Source of the DNA: Cylicocyclus nassatus
Lineage: Eukaryota; Nematoda; Chromadorea; Rhabditida; Strongylidae
Direction: 5' to 3'
Assembly (NCBI GenBank): GCA_958299035.1
Contig: CATQJL010000305.1
Location: forward strand, 74,740,792-74,804,791
Length of the DNA: 64,000 nt
Under the pieces are notes generated by a model. It had not been told where the DNA came from. It did not search any database and was given only the letters and a program-made list of their open reading frames with translations. Positions within the stretch are counted from its first letter, which is position 1; every line of letters starts with the position of its first letter. Below are positions 20,150 through 31,367 of this stretch, piece by piece. The position numbers and the translations under genes were made by a program.

Positions 20150-22038
20150 ATGATAACTTTCTTTAAGAAGAATGTCAAATACTGTGAAACTATACGAGGA
20201 AAGCGCAAGAAACGTGCGGAAATGAAAAATTTGAACGAAATGAGCGCCAAACGCAGATTGGGCGCGAAACCTCGGGGCTTTGGGAAAGTCACAATCGGCC
20301 TAAATTCAAAATGTTCTCCCCGCAGCTGGTGTTGGCGTGTTTGTTAAAAGATTTTGGATCTTGCAACATCACGCGCGCACCGTCCAGGGCAGAGCAAAAG
20401 GTTGTAGACAGCTTCGTGACAATATTGCGCGAAGCTTCCTACAATATCCTAGACATTAATGACGAGGAAGAGTTTGACGTGGATGATTGCGAAGTGGATC
20501 CGTCATGGAGTGGTGATGATGAGGAGACTTCCACAGTTGAAGCCCGATCCATTCGATTTGGTGATGTGGAAGTTTCTAAAGAGCTGGTGTGTCCATTGCT
20601 GGTTTGCCTCTGCGGTGATCATCATCATGCACACTCTAGGTGGAGGAAGCACTAACGTTCTACCGATGTGCAAAAAAGGGTGCGCGCTCTCTGTCATCTA
20701 TGAACGCTAAGTTTCGGTTCATCAGCACCGATTACCACCTACGGAAATTGAGCCAGATTGAGAAAGAACGTAAGTTACTACAGAAGAAAGAGAAAATAGA
20801 ACTTTTTTACTTGTAAGGTGAAATCGCAGCCGATCGAGGAGTGCGCTTGAGATCACTTGCAGAAGAGCTCAAGGAAATCGTCCTATCGAAATTTCAGTTG
20901 GGTATATCTTTGCACGATAACGACATCGCCAAATAGCACTCAAGCTGAACCAAGAGAAGTTTTGCATCGAAAATTTCAAAGCCAGTCTCTCTTGGATTGC
21001 ACGCTTCAAAAGGAGCTCTGGGATCGTATCGAGGCGGATTACCACCTTCACTTCAAGGAAAATTTTTTTTGGAAAATGATAGAAGAGCCGCAGAAGCACA
21101 AGCATTCGTTTCGAATGTAAAAAAAGGTAGGTGAAAAAGGTGTTTTACAGTAAGTACTCATTTAGAGCTAGAATTTTGGCAACCTGAAAATGTGTGCAAT
21201 GCCGACCAAAGCGGCTTTGTCAAAGAGATGCATCCACCTCGATCACTTGCTCTTAGAGGAGTTAAGAAAGTGGAAAGAAATCGTGCAGTCGAGTCATCAA
21301 TAACTCATTCATTTACGGTGATGCCGAAGATATACGCGGACGGACACTTAGACGACAAGTTATTTGTTGTTTTGCAGGTCAGTGGAAACACCTCACACCT
21401 CTACAATAAGTAATTTTGAAACGATGTCAGGAGCCCCAAGGAAAGTTTCCTGACAGAGGAATTTTCCAAACTCACAACCTGGAGGTTCGAGCAAGTACAA
21501 CTCATATGATGAACAAAAGACTGCTTTTGGACTGGGTTCAGAATTGCCTTATGTCCAACAAACCTCCGGCTACACTTTTGCTCGTGGATTCCTGGAGCTC
21601 TTCTAAGGACCATGAGGCCATCAAATCCGTGACTCCGAACGGCAGTGAAACAAAATAATGAATATCCCACCAGGGACCACTTCGTTAATTCAACCTCTCG
21701 ATGTCTATTTCTTTTTACCCTTCAAGGGAATGTATAAGAGATTTACCACACACGTTTTTGCTCATGATCTTTGCTTTTCTGTCCATTCTCGCGACTCAAT
21801 TTTGCGCTTTCTCTCTCTTATCTACCATCAATTTCGGGCCCCCCGTTATAAAAACTTTCTGAAGTACTCTTGGTTCAAAGCGGGTTACATCAGCACGCAT
21901 CCAGATTCCTTTGAAACACCTCTCCAATACTGTTTCTCTTCAAACCTGATAGGAAACTGTGATGAAAATTGCGCCGAAATTGCCTTCATAAGATGCTCTT
22001 ATTGCGAAAAACTTTTTTGTTCAAGCATTTTGTTCTAG
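20150..22038 (+). pseudogene. pogo-like transposase (CENPB-type HTH + DDE_1), intron-containing and frameshifted
   Basis: Reading pieces in order: an acidic N-terminal region; FYRCAKKGARSLSSM and FISTDYHLRKLSQIEKE up to a GTAAGT donor near 20770; a helix-turn-helix CENPB-type segment (FKASLSWIARFKR, then IVSRRITTFTSRK, about 20950-21060); then, after an apparent frameshift in a T run near 21065, NDRRAAEAQAFVSN; then the DDE domain NADQSGFVKE (first Asp), THSFTVM, LLLVDSW (second Asp) and IPPGTTSLIQPLDVYFF (third acidic position). The protein ends with a Cys cluster IRCSYCEKLFC. An intron at about 21379-21426 restores the frame between two DDE pieces. A one-base frame break occurs at 21656-21660 just before IPPGTTS. 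At least two frameshifts make this copy inactive. Confidence 0.8.
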
Positions 22039-22535
22039 AATATCATATAGTGACAGGAATCTTACTACAGATTAAGAACGCATTTTCTCGCTTTTTCCAC
22101 TGTATTCTCGCACGCTAAATCTGAAATAAAGTTTTATCTAATTGATTGCTTCACCACGCCTGCAGAAGGTCTTCGCAATAAAAACATTTTTCTACTTTTA
22201 AGCACAAAAAAAGGGGTAAAACACGTTTTGGTCACTAATATACTCCTTTTAGGAGTTTGTATATAAATTGCAAAATTGCCCAACAAAGGATTCGAAACTC
22301 CAAACATCCTCACGGTAGTCAGCACACTTGCCACTGCGACACGCCGCTACGGTCGGCAGAGGGTGGCAGTCGTATACGGGCAAGGCGCGCTGGGTCTCGC
22401 GCGGAAAAACGCCCGTAGCCCCCTCCCAGAGCTGTTCTGCAGCTAACGAGGGTAGATTTGAAAGTGCCCTTCCGAGTGACGTCTCACACCACCCATCTCA
22501 CCTCGAACGACCACGATGTCTGACACTTCCCTTGT

Positions 22536-22738
22536 GAGACCTATTATCGGTCTTATAATATGTTTGTTTACATCTGGAAAACTGAAGGCATCGATCATCA
22601 TCCGAGTTTCCCCGCCGTGCAACGGGACGCGAGCCTCATTCACAATCTACGGTGAGGAGTAAGCATTGTTCCAAGTCAAAATCAGGAAAAAGACAACTTA
22701 GACACGCGAAGAAGGAAGATTTGCACTTCTTACACAGA
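22536..22738. other. Short spacer
   Basis: No feature recognised between the pogo-like element and the following repeat. Confidence 0.4.
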
Positions 22739-23013
22739 AAGCTGAATGTGTGCGTTGTGCGTCTGAATTTATGTATGTATGTCTGTGTGTACGTTTGTTT
22801 CGATTAAATTTCATTTTGAACCTATCCGAACCAAACTTTGCACGCATACACTTCGAGGCGGGGAGCGTGTCGTTCGAAGGCTACTTTTCGTCGACATCGA
22901 TTTTGTCGAATTTTCGCAAAGTTTCACCTACGAGGATGGGAGTTGACAAAGGGTAACTGACATGCTGATTACGAAAATATCATTGACGGGGCCGGGCGGA
23001 GCCGGATTTGCCG
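22739..23013 (+). repeat. Helitron-like dispersed repeat, copy A
   Basis: Starts with AAGCTGAATGTG and a GT-rich tract, then the shared block GAACCAAACTTTGCACGC, then TGGGAGTTGACAAAGGG, and ends in GGGCCGGGCGGAGCCGG. The order of blocks is the same as in copies B, C and D. The CTAG end is lost in this copy; a (TA)n tract follows. Confidence 0.6.
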
Positions 23014-23025
23014 GGCATGATACAA

Positions 23026-23047
23026 ATATATATATATATATATATAT
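23026..23047. repeat. (TA)n microsatellite
   Basis: About eleven TA units directly after repeat copy A. Confidence 0.85.
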
Positions 23048-23529
23048 TTTTACTACATATGCACCAAAATGGTCATTGGTTGATTCGGAGAAAATACAGG
23101 GGAAATGCCCGAAATCTTTAACTGCACAAGCTCTGACTGACTACAACTTTCTGAGAAGTGAGCGGGAAGGGGCAGAAGACGAAACAGGACTTTCTTAACA
23201 AAATTCTCATAATTGAATGCAGAAGTTCCCAAAAACTTACCAGGGCGTCCCATGATTACCTGCGGAAGTTTTCTTGTGGCACTTGTCTGAGAAGATATCA
23301 AGATTTATATCAAATCTAGGACTTATTGTAGCCATGCTCTGCTGCTCGCAAAGAGACATCGGCCATAAACGTGGAAACTTTGCTTCTCGATTTTAAGCTA
23401 TCTGAACAGCTTTCCAAGGTTGTTTTCTTTGGAAATATAGATTAAAACGATTTACACACTTACTGTGCTCGCATAGAGAAGATGCACAAATAGTTGTCAG
23501 GAATAACCCTCCAACATTTGGAGGTATAG

Positions 23530-24035
23530 AAGAATTCGTGATGTGTTCAAAAGAGTCTCAAAAATACATAGTAAAAGTTCTTCGAAAGCAGTAATAGGTC
23601 AATTGCACTGCACAGCACATGCACATGAAGCAATTTAACTATGATAATAAGCGTACTTTATAAAGATGATTGAAGTATATTCATATAAATAATTTTGTCT
23701 TGGACACAGGACACACATTTGTAGCATTTGAAGATGTACATATTGAACAAACACACAGCACGAATTAATACAAACTCAGAAATACCGGTATCTTCGGAAG
23801 GACTATCACCATCAGCAACAGAGTGACACGTGACGAAGCTAAAAACAAGTACAGCAACGGGTTTGAGCAGCGACTCGGCCTTTTTACGAATGGCCGGCTT
23901 AGAACAATGTGGAAAACTTTTACAATTTATTTGGGTACTTGCAAGAAACAATCAGAGCCTTTTAAGCAACCAAAAAAGTTGCCTTCTAGCCCAGATCTTT
24001 GGAGCATATGCAAAGAACAGATACAGTATTCGAAA
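23530..24035. repeat. Low-copy duplicated segment, copy 1
   Basis: About 500 bases similar to 33275-33797 in the same orientation. A nearly identical core runs from CATATTGAACAAACACACAG to CTATCACCATCAGCAA. On the minus strand the core reads like a secreted-protein exon (hydrophobic LVFSFVTCHS, then an acidic stretch), but no start, acceptor or downstream exon could be placed, so I do not call a gene. The related pieces 25850-26010 and 33795-33935 were once adjacent; in copy 1 they are separated by later insertions. Confidence 0.55.
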
Positions 24036-24104
24036 AGTGCGACTTTCTTTGAATCTCGGCATGAAGAATATTGTGTTGATTTGATTGCTGAGCCACGTCC
24101 GAGA

Positions 24105-24495
24105 TTGACAAAAAATTCACTAGGCTGACGTTTCGGCTATGTTGCCTTCTTCAGAGTTTGAAATGGGCGACAACAATCCCTAAACTACCCGACCAAGCAT
24201 CTCGTCAGCCTCACTAGCGAATTTCTAAGCTTTCTTTCGGATCACAAGCAAGCTGCCACACGCGATACTCACCTTTTCGATCGCCGATGGAGTTCTTAAG
24301 TAGAAACGAGCGTTGACTGATCGCGTGAGTGAATGATTGAACATGTTTTCAACGGATCAGAAAATCTGATCTAGATATGGTGCGAGTTCGCGAGTGATGG
24401 AAAGGCACTGTTCCTTGCGATTCATTTTAGAGAGTTTAAAATGAATCCAGAACGCTTCTAATGTTTTGCGAGTAGATGTTTGAGGCTCACGAAAA
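24105..24495 (-). pseudogene. Penelope-like element 3' fragment
   Basis: On the minus strand the frame ending at 24357 reads STRKTLEAFWIHFK, then MNRKEQCLSITREL and APYLDQIF stop. It matches the C-terminus of the Penelope-like protein at 13563-14342 almost residue for residue. About 200 bases further on is the same CTGAAGA..GCCGAAACG motif that follows the first copy. Everything upstream of the last about 45 residues is missing. Confidence 0.8.
24123..24154 (-). ncRNA. Hammerhead-core-like motif, copy 2
   Basis: On the minus strand CTGAAGA, AGGC-loop-GCC, GAAA and CGTCAGCC follow in order. Unlike copy 1, an exact partner for the last stem (GGCTGACG) is present about 75 bases upstream. However, the base after it is A rather than the U needed at position 16.1, and the intervening stem I region is long. 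So the resemblance is partial. Confidence 0.4.
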
Positions 24496-25270
24496 TTCAC
24501 TCCTCGATGCTCTATTTTGTAGGCGCAACGTATTTAGATGATGAACGTAGATGGTCGGGAAAATATTTCTCTCAAATAAGGGGATTGGCTATGGCAAAGG
24601 TTGGGCTCAACATTGTGTCATGCAACAATGTCCGGTAGGCCCATTGTACAAAATACCAGCACTGATGTTTTGACCTACCGTCGTACACGCACAGTAGCAT
24701 ATAAAAAGAATCCTGAAAGCATAAGAGGACCGTTTCCGTAATTAGCATAAATAACCCTTGAAGGCCAAGTTTCAGCGAATTTTGAGGTTTCCAATTATTG
24801 AGACACTCAAGTGAGGTGGTCATTTTCGGCATGCTAACTTCGTTTCAAATGTGAGTAAACTACTTTTTTTGCACTAATTACAAGGTACTACTACTCCTTT
24901 GCTCGCATTAGGAATCTCACTTCAACTAAACTCCAAACTCTGGAATTAAGAGCAAGCCAAATTATCACGTTTTTTCCATTTTTCGATTTAAATTTCTCAG
25001 AAGAAAAGACCAATGAGGCTTAAATCACTTTTGTGAAAGTCATGAAGGTCAGGCAATCGAATATACTTGCCGCCTTCCCTCGCGATTCACATAATAGCGC
25101 AGAGTTAGCATATTACCGTAATCCAATATTTACGCAGTGTTTTCCATTTGCTTAGCTAAGAGAAACGACCAAACCTTTTCCTAGGAGAAACAATTTTGAG
25201 TGAAATTCCTGCTATGTGGAGATGAAGGTTTAGCAGTAGCAACCATATAAAAAAGACAGAGATTTGAGTG
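24496..25270. other. Gene-free stretch
   Basis: No gene or element recognised. A minus-strand frame at 24572-24832 is open for 86 codons without family motifs or splice sites. Confidence 0.4.
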
Positions 25271-25368
25271 TTTTGAAGGTAAGTCAATGGGGTGTGGCAC
25301 AACCCGTTAAAGCTGTGGCCATAACTCTTTAGAGGTTGTGCCACACCCCACTAACTTGCCTCTAGATA
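25271..25368. repeat. Foldback element with GGGGTGTGGCACAACC arms
   Basis: TGGGGTGTGGCACAACC at 25288-25304 pairs exactly with 25334-25350; imperfect pairing extends to about 25274 and 25365. The loop is about 29 bases. Probably a small MITE. Confidence 0.7.
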
Positions 25369-25849
25369 GAATTTCAGCCTACAAAATACATATAGTTTGA
25401 TAGCCTCAGTCTTGTAGTTTTCATAGGAATAATTAAGGCCCTGATTCATCTTCTTCGCTCTGAGTAAGAACTGGTGAAAACGCTGCCACTGGAAGCTAAA
25501 AATGGGACAAACACTTTTTGGCTGCTTCTTATTCATTATTTTGATGATTATTTGAAGCAGGATTCATGGTATGGGAAAAAAGGGGGTAATGCTTTGTACT
25601 GAAATACAAAAAGAGTTAGCTAATTCACTTTCGAAATATGGTTAATCATCTTCGAAAATGATCACTTCACTTGGGTGGTCTAATACTGGGAATGGGAATC
25701 CTCAGAATTTGCTAAAACTTGGGCCATGATGGCTATTTGACATGATAATTACGAAAATGTTCCTAATTATGCATGTTCAGAGCCTTTATGTCATGCCTAC
25801 GGAAGAGAAGATAGGTGGGGGGGGGGATCGTATCCGGCGCTTGTGTGCC

Positions 25850-26010
25850 ACACCTCTTGCTCGACCCTGCTAGTGGCCCTAAAATGCTATGAAAGGAATG
25901 GGCTTCTTTGCGTGTCACCGGAAGTTCGCACCATATTGCATGAAAAAGTAAATAATTACTCGCACTCCCAAGGACGACGGTGCAATTACTGTGGCTGAGC
26001 TTGGTGATAA
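25850..26010. repeat. Low-copy duplicated segment, second block, copy 1
   Basis: Similar to 33795-33935 (shared strings such as GCTATGAAAGGAATGGGCTT and ACTCGCACTCCCAA). In the second copy this block directly follows the block matching 23530-24035. Here the Penelope fragment and other sequence lie between. On the minus strand it reads TKLSHSNCTVVLGSAS, exon-like but unassigned. Confidence 0.55.
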
Positions 26011-26186
26011 ACATCTCGTACTCGAGTGCTTTTTCAAAATCTTCCAAGCATATTGATACAACAGCACCGCTTATAAGAAAGAAAAGTCGTCGCTGTCTTA
26101 CTTTTAATAATGTGTGTAGCATAACCCTTCACACTGTATATTGTTTCTTTGTTGCTGTGCAAAATTCTGAAGAATTGACCGCTTGC

Positions 26187-26907
26187 TGAATGTGTGTATG
26201 TCTGTCTGTCTGTCTGTCAGTACGTATGTGCGGAATAGAAATTTTTATTTCTGAACCGATTTGGACCAAACTTGGCACACATACACTTCAGGGCAGGGAG
26301 CGTGTCATAGGCAACTTTCGTCATCGATCAATATCGATTTTATCGATTTTTATCGATTTTTTTGCTGAGTTCACCTACGGGGCTGGGAGTTTGCACAGGG
26401 GGGTATTCGAGCATGGGGATTCCGAATACAATATTAGTTTTCAGGATTATCGATTACTTTTATCGATTTTATCGATTTTTTGTAAAGTTTGAGCTACGGG
26501 GCTGGGAGTTGGCACAGGAGGTAATCGAGCATGCTGATTACGAATACAATATTAGTTTTCAAAATCGTCCATTACTTTTACCGATTTTATCGATTTTTTG
26601 CAAAGTTTGAGCTACAGGGCTGGGAGTTGGCAAAGGGGGGTAATCGAGCATGCTGATTACGAATACAATATTAGTTTTCAAAACCGTCTATTACTTTTAT
26701 CGATTTTATCGATTTTTTGCAAAGTTTGAGCTACAGGGCTGGGAGTTGGCACAGGGGGGGTAAGTGGGCATGCTGATTTCGAAAACAACACGGGGAACGG
26801 GAAATGAAGTGTAGAAGTGGGCACAGGGAAAGGCTGTGCAGGGATAGGGATAGGACCTTTATTACAGTGTTTTGACAGGCCCGAGCGGAGCCGGGTAAGC
26901 AAGCTAG
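26187..26907 (+). repeat. Helitron-like dispersed repeat, copy B, with 119-bp minisatellite
   Basis: Begins with GAATGTGTGTATGTCTGTC (GTCT)n, then GGACCAAACTTGGCACAC, and ends GAGCGGAGCCGGGTAAGC-AAGCTAG followed by T. The interior holds four tandem units with repeat points at 26376, 26495, 26613 and 26732 (periods 119, 118, 119). Each unit contains CTACGGGGCTGGGAGTTGGC, ATGCTGATTACGAATACAAT and ATCGATTTTATCGATTTT. The CTAG-T end and GC-rich palindromic segment just before it are Helitron-like; no Rep/helicase is present. Confidence 0.6.
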
Positions 26908-27044
26908 TTACCATCTAAAAAAATCACTACACGACGCATTTTGTGGAGAGCACGCACGAGCGAAGTTGAGGTGACTAGAGAAATGACGCCTACTATACCT
27001 CCAACATTTGTCTTCCAACCTGCTGGACTAATAATTACGTAAAG

Positions 27045-30000
27045 ATGATTGTTCACTACGGTACGACTCAACAAATATTACATGGAACGCTCGACCTAGC
27101 GCCTGCGGTTACACCGCGCTTTACTACGTTGTTGCTCATGTCATAAGCATTTGCGCTCTGATATTCATCATTGACACAATGACATTCTATTGTATATGGG
27201 GAAGAGCAAAGGTGAGTATGTGTGATTGGCTGTTGAGCGAGAGAACAATCTAAAGAGAATTACGGAATAAATGATTTGTGATTTCGATTGTAAGTAAGTG
27301 ATCATACTCATATTCAAGTGTTAGGTCCCATTGTAATGTATGCTGATTTTTGATTGCACACAACTACTCAGCACTACTCAACTAGCGTGCTGCTTTGCTA
27401 TAGCGAGTGTCCGGGCATATTATTTCAAGACTGACTTCTCCATGTGAGGAAGGCATTAAGTAAGCCATTTCTCAAGGAGCATTGGTCAATGACACATTTC
27501 CTTCTGCAACAGCTTCAGAACGCTGATTGGTCCGCTAGAGAAGAGGATAGTCTGTGTGAGAATCTAGAGTACAGTTTCCAGACACAAATGAAACACATGA
27601 ACACTCGAATGAATACTTAGGCGTCCCGTCTTTACGTGACTGCGGGCCCCAGCAAATGTTTCCAAGTGTCCCTATCTATCGCTTCAAACATTCACAATCT
27701 ACTAACCTGTCGTCGATGGCACAGCTCTTCACATACAGGTGCGAAAATCATATCCAGCTGATTTCTCGGCTGGTCTATCCGTTCCACGAAATATACCCAT
27801 CTCGTGCTGATTCCACTCTCATGTTCTTGAAGCCAATCCGTTGTCTATTCTTCTCAAGATGTAACCGGCCCATCGTTGCTACGCGGGAATGATGCCGTCC
27901 GCAAAAAGAGAACGATGCCGTCCGCAAAACAAAGGTGAGGAATTCCATCATTTCGTATGCCTTTTCAACCTGACTCCGTCAAAACCGCGGTGAATAGCCA
28001 CGGCGAATTTGTGTCGCCTTGTCGGACCCTCTTTCCGATTGGGATGGTTAGAGGGCGATGGAACAGCTACACCGTCGTTGTATATTCCTTGTAGCAATCG
28101 GCTAATCTTCTCCATAAGCTGGGTCCACTCCTTATCAACTAGCGCGACAGAATGTCATTGGTTTCGACGCTGTCGAAGGCCTTCTCGTAGTCGACGAAGG
28201 TCAGGATGAGAAGCAGTCGGTATTCGCGGCAGACTTCTACGACCCTCAAAACTGTCTAGATGTGATTCATGCGGCTGAATCCGTTGCGAAATCCAGTTTG
28301 TTCTTGGCTTCACCTAATGTACTAGATATGGAGAGAGGATAATCTCCGTTAGAAGCTTACATCCTTAACTTTTGCACAATAGTTCCAAAGATCCTCTCAT
28401 TTACCCTTCTCGAAAACACAGACGGTTATTGTAGTTCTCCACTGGGTCGGCAATGCTTTCGTTCTGAAGGCACAATGTGGCAGAAGGCAGAAGCGATGCG
28501 AGAATCTGATATAGACGCTGTCCTCCGGCATGCAGAATTTAGGCGAAAAGATGATCTGACCCTAGAGCTACAGACGTCTTCATGGTCTGGAGCCCCATTG
28601 CGCACTTCAGAAGGTAGTAACCATTGTGATATTTCTCCAAGAGGAACAACTCATCGATAAAAGTGTTAATGAGTGATAGAGATTTGTGTAGAAATTTTTC
28701 GAGATAGATTCCATCCTGAGTTTGGAAGAGAAATTGAGGTCCTCCTTGTTTAATAATGCTGCCAGCGTTAAGTGAGTTTTACAGATTCCTTAGGCACTTA
28801 ATTCACCAATCATTGCGCGCTTCGGTCGCCAAGCGATTCGGCAACGCTACGATGGCCTATAATTCTTTGTAAACGCACTCTTTTTTCCGATAAGATAGAA
28901 GTGACACGCTTGCATCGACTTATGAAGACTGCACCTGCGCATTAGATCGGCGCGCGGTGAACTAGTAAGACTATTCATCCAGTCATAACGATAGCAAGTT
29001 TTCGCAATTGCGCGGGGTGAGAGTGGCCCATGACTTCGTCTTCCTTCGGCTGCTTCCAGTATCTCTTAGCTCGCCTTTACTTCCTAAGATTCTCTGCAAA
29101 GCTGTTCTGCAATTGGCATCCGCTATTAGTAGCTCGAAATGGCTTGCATTTGTACCTTGCATTAAACCTTTTTCTCCTTTAAGCAACTCTTTAGTGGTCT
29201 TCAAAGTGTGTTCCAAATTCTTCTCTAAAGTCACCGAGGAGCATTCTCCACAAGCTAGCAATCCCTTCAGAAGCCGGATAGTCGATCGTTAATTACTCCT
29301 CGATGGGTCAGTCGCAATTTGAAATGAGCTCCTCCAGCCTATCGCCGCTTAGACGATCTCCTTCCTTTCTGCGACGCTACGGCAAATTTTCTCTTTCATT
29401 CGATTAAATCGTACTTTCGCGCGAAGAAGGCTGATTGGAGCCACTACAGAATGATGGAACTACTTGGCTTGCATGTTGATTCCACCCCGATTGGTGAGGA
29501 TGTAGCCGATCTCCGCATTAGGCTTACCGGCCCAAAGCCAAATGTTGTTCCTTCTTTATGAAGATGGAATTTACACCAAAAAGTCGAGCGGAGAGGAGAA
29601 GCCCAACTAGACAGCTACCGTTTCCGTTCCAGGGCCCATACAAAGTTCCCGATCCTATATTCGTCTTCTAGTGGCTCCCGATTTTCGCTTGTCGCCCACA
29701 AACAAACTTTGAAAGGACTTCTGATGACCTCCACGTTTTCGTGAAAACACCCATTTCTGATTCCTCAGCTGCTGATGTTGGCGAGTAGCATTTGATGATT
29801 GATTGTCTTCTGACGTGGGGAATGTTGACGTAAAATGGCTAGCCGAGATGGTAGGATCTCATGCAAATCGAGAAGATGTACGATAGATGGATAAACGACA
29901 AACCACGCCTCCGATATTTCAAAATGAAACTCCACAAATGATTTGAGTCCCATCATTCATCTGTCGCACGTCCTTCTTTTTGTTCTTTGTTTATGATGTG

Positions 30001-31265
30001 GTGTGTGAATGCTCTTCGAGGCGAGAAGGGATGAAGGTAGCGGTGGAGACTGTCCTGACGCCGTAGTGCAGACCATAAGGCAGTCTCCATGGCGTTTGGC
30101 TCCCTGAATTGTGACACCGTTCTTCTACCATCCGAGGCCGTAGGCAAGATTTGATGCCAGGGTTTCTTTCTCCTCCCTGAACAAGTGGTAAATTTTTTCT
30201 CCTACAAGAGCAGACTCACTAGGCCTTGCTCTTGATGTCGGGTAATAATTGACCCCGGAGAACCACCTGGCAATCAGAAAAACCAGACGGTGGTGCATCT
30301 GACTTGTTCGTCTTTTTGCTAAGCATTTGGCCGAAACGGAAACGTCAAATACCTTCACAGCTTGGGAGGTCCTGCCAGAGTATACGCAGTATACATTCGG
30401 CTGTATTGCGTTTGACACCCATTGTCACTCCAACCCACGTTGAGGCGGCCGATCATTGTGGGAGGAGCACACAGTAATATTTAAAACTTCTTTATTTTAC
30501 CTTATAAATTTCCAAGTGCTCAATTGCCCATACGGCGTCTTTTGCATTAGAAATCAATGATTTTAGGTTTGCGAACATCTACACCAGTAAAAGTTGATTG
30601 CTAGAAGGTATGAAAGGTAAGACAGAGTGATCGAGATTATGACTAAATTATGAGAAAGACATGAAAAGAATGAGGTGCTGCCGTAGCACTTAACTGCGAA
30701 ACATGCTTATATCGAAGTCATAAAGAATGCTGAAACGAAACAATTTGCTTGAGTAGCTCGAGTAGGCTGTACGTTGAATTCAAAATTTAGAATTTACGCT
30801 ATAGCAATGGATCGCAATCTGAACACGAAAAACGCACTCTGAAGAAGAATACATTATTTTATATACAGGTAGAGTTTCTTTCTAGCAGTTACTACTTCCA
30901 AGAATGCATGCATTTAACATCACACAAGATTACGATTGATATTTTTTAGGGTTGTGTCCAAAATATAGTTCTGTTACTGGCAAATATATCATTTCTTGTG
31001 CTTTCGAACTTAGCCTCAACAAGGTTGCAATTATTTTTGACAACCAAATTGAACTGGGAATTGGCTCATATGAGTTATAGGTAAAACAAGATATATCGAA
31101 GCTGTACAAAAAAAAACGGAAAGCATTCGCAGCATCATACTAATCTTGTTCAACCAGCCACTTCGTAGAATTTTATTGAACCCACATAGCCTTCTAGAGA
31201 GGCAGTCGAACATCACAACCACAGCAGCCATATCGCACGCCTCTCAAGTACCGCAGCGGCAGTGA
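27045..31265 (+). pseudogene. 3' half of a paralogous srx chemoreceptor gene (5' exons missing)
   Basis: Four exons, 27045-27211, 30791-30868, 30950-31080 and 31133-31265, correspond one-to-one with exons 5-8 of the srx gene at 14919-18406. They have the same phases and exon lengths, except one codon fewer in the first. They read DCSLRYDSTN..IDTMTFYCIWGRAK, SEHEKRTLKKN, FLTTKLNWELAH and LFNQPLRR, with no stop before the end. The exon 5 copy has a normal GTGAGT donor. No counterpart of exons 1-4 (TM1-TM4) is present upstream within the window. An RTE element of about 2.9 kb sits in the first remaining intron. Either the duplication was partial, or the upstream exons were lost; without a start it is probably a pseudogene that has kept its frame. 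Confidence 0.75.
27600..30470 (-). mobile_element. RTE-type non-LTR retrotransposon, decayed
   Basis: On the minus strand, from 30470 down: endonuclease pieces (VRTVSTATF, KKDVRQMNDGT, HEILPSRLAIL, EYRIGNF); a linker frame at 29261-28983 (TTKELLKGEKG..NASHFELL); RT pieces at about 28470-27950 (KAFDSVETND, LADCYKEYTTT, LFHRPLTIPIGK..VRQGDT); the catalytic string HLCFADGIVLF near 27930 (FADD changed to FADG); then after an internal deletion RWAGYILRRID and a final WKH.GP string near 27660. This order is that of RTE family elements of strongylid nematodes. Stops and frameshifts occur throughout. It lies in an intron of the truncated srx gene in antisense. Confidence 0.75.
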
Positions 31266-31367
31266 TTAAAACCATTAGTCAGCAAAAATATGTGTAACGG
31301 TGGCGTGATGTTTAGATTCCATAGTGTTGCATAAATTTACCGAAAAAAGACTTGTCATGGATCTTAT

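Larger units (their letters stand above)
19788..22535 (+). mobile_element. pogo/Tigger-like DNA transposon with about 350-bp inverted repeats
   Basis: Segments 19788-20140 and 22190-22535 are inverted repeats, highly similar over about 350 bases. Both start ACAAGGGAAGTGTCAGACATCG at the outside and reach TAAAAGTAGA at the inside. Between them is a broken transposase with CENPB-type HTH and DDE_1 motifs. The element is 2.75 kb, close to the size expected for an autonomous member. TGA is found just outside both CAAGGG ends, but the TA duplication expected for the superfamily is not visible. Confidence 0.85.

Noticed and set aside
23658..23951. Minus-strand frame with a signal-peptide-like segment (LVFSFVTCHS) and FKCYKCVSC
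   Set aside because: No start codon context, acceptor or downstream exon could be placed, and the second copy of the segment shifts the frame, so it was listed as a duplicated segment rather than a gene.
26376..26800. Regular repeats resembling a CRISPR-like array
   Set aside because: The units are 119-bp contiguous tandem repeats without unique spacers, inside a eukaryotic dispersed repeat.
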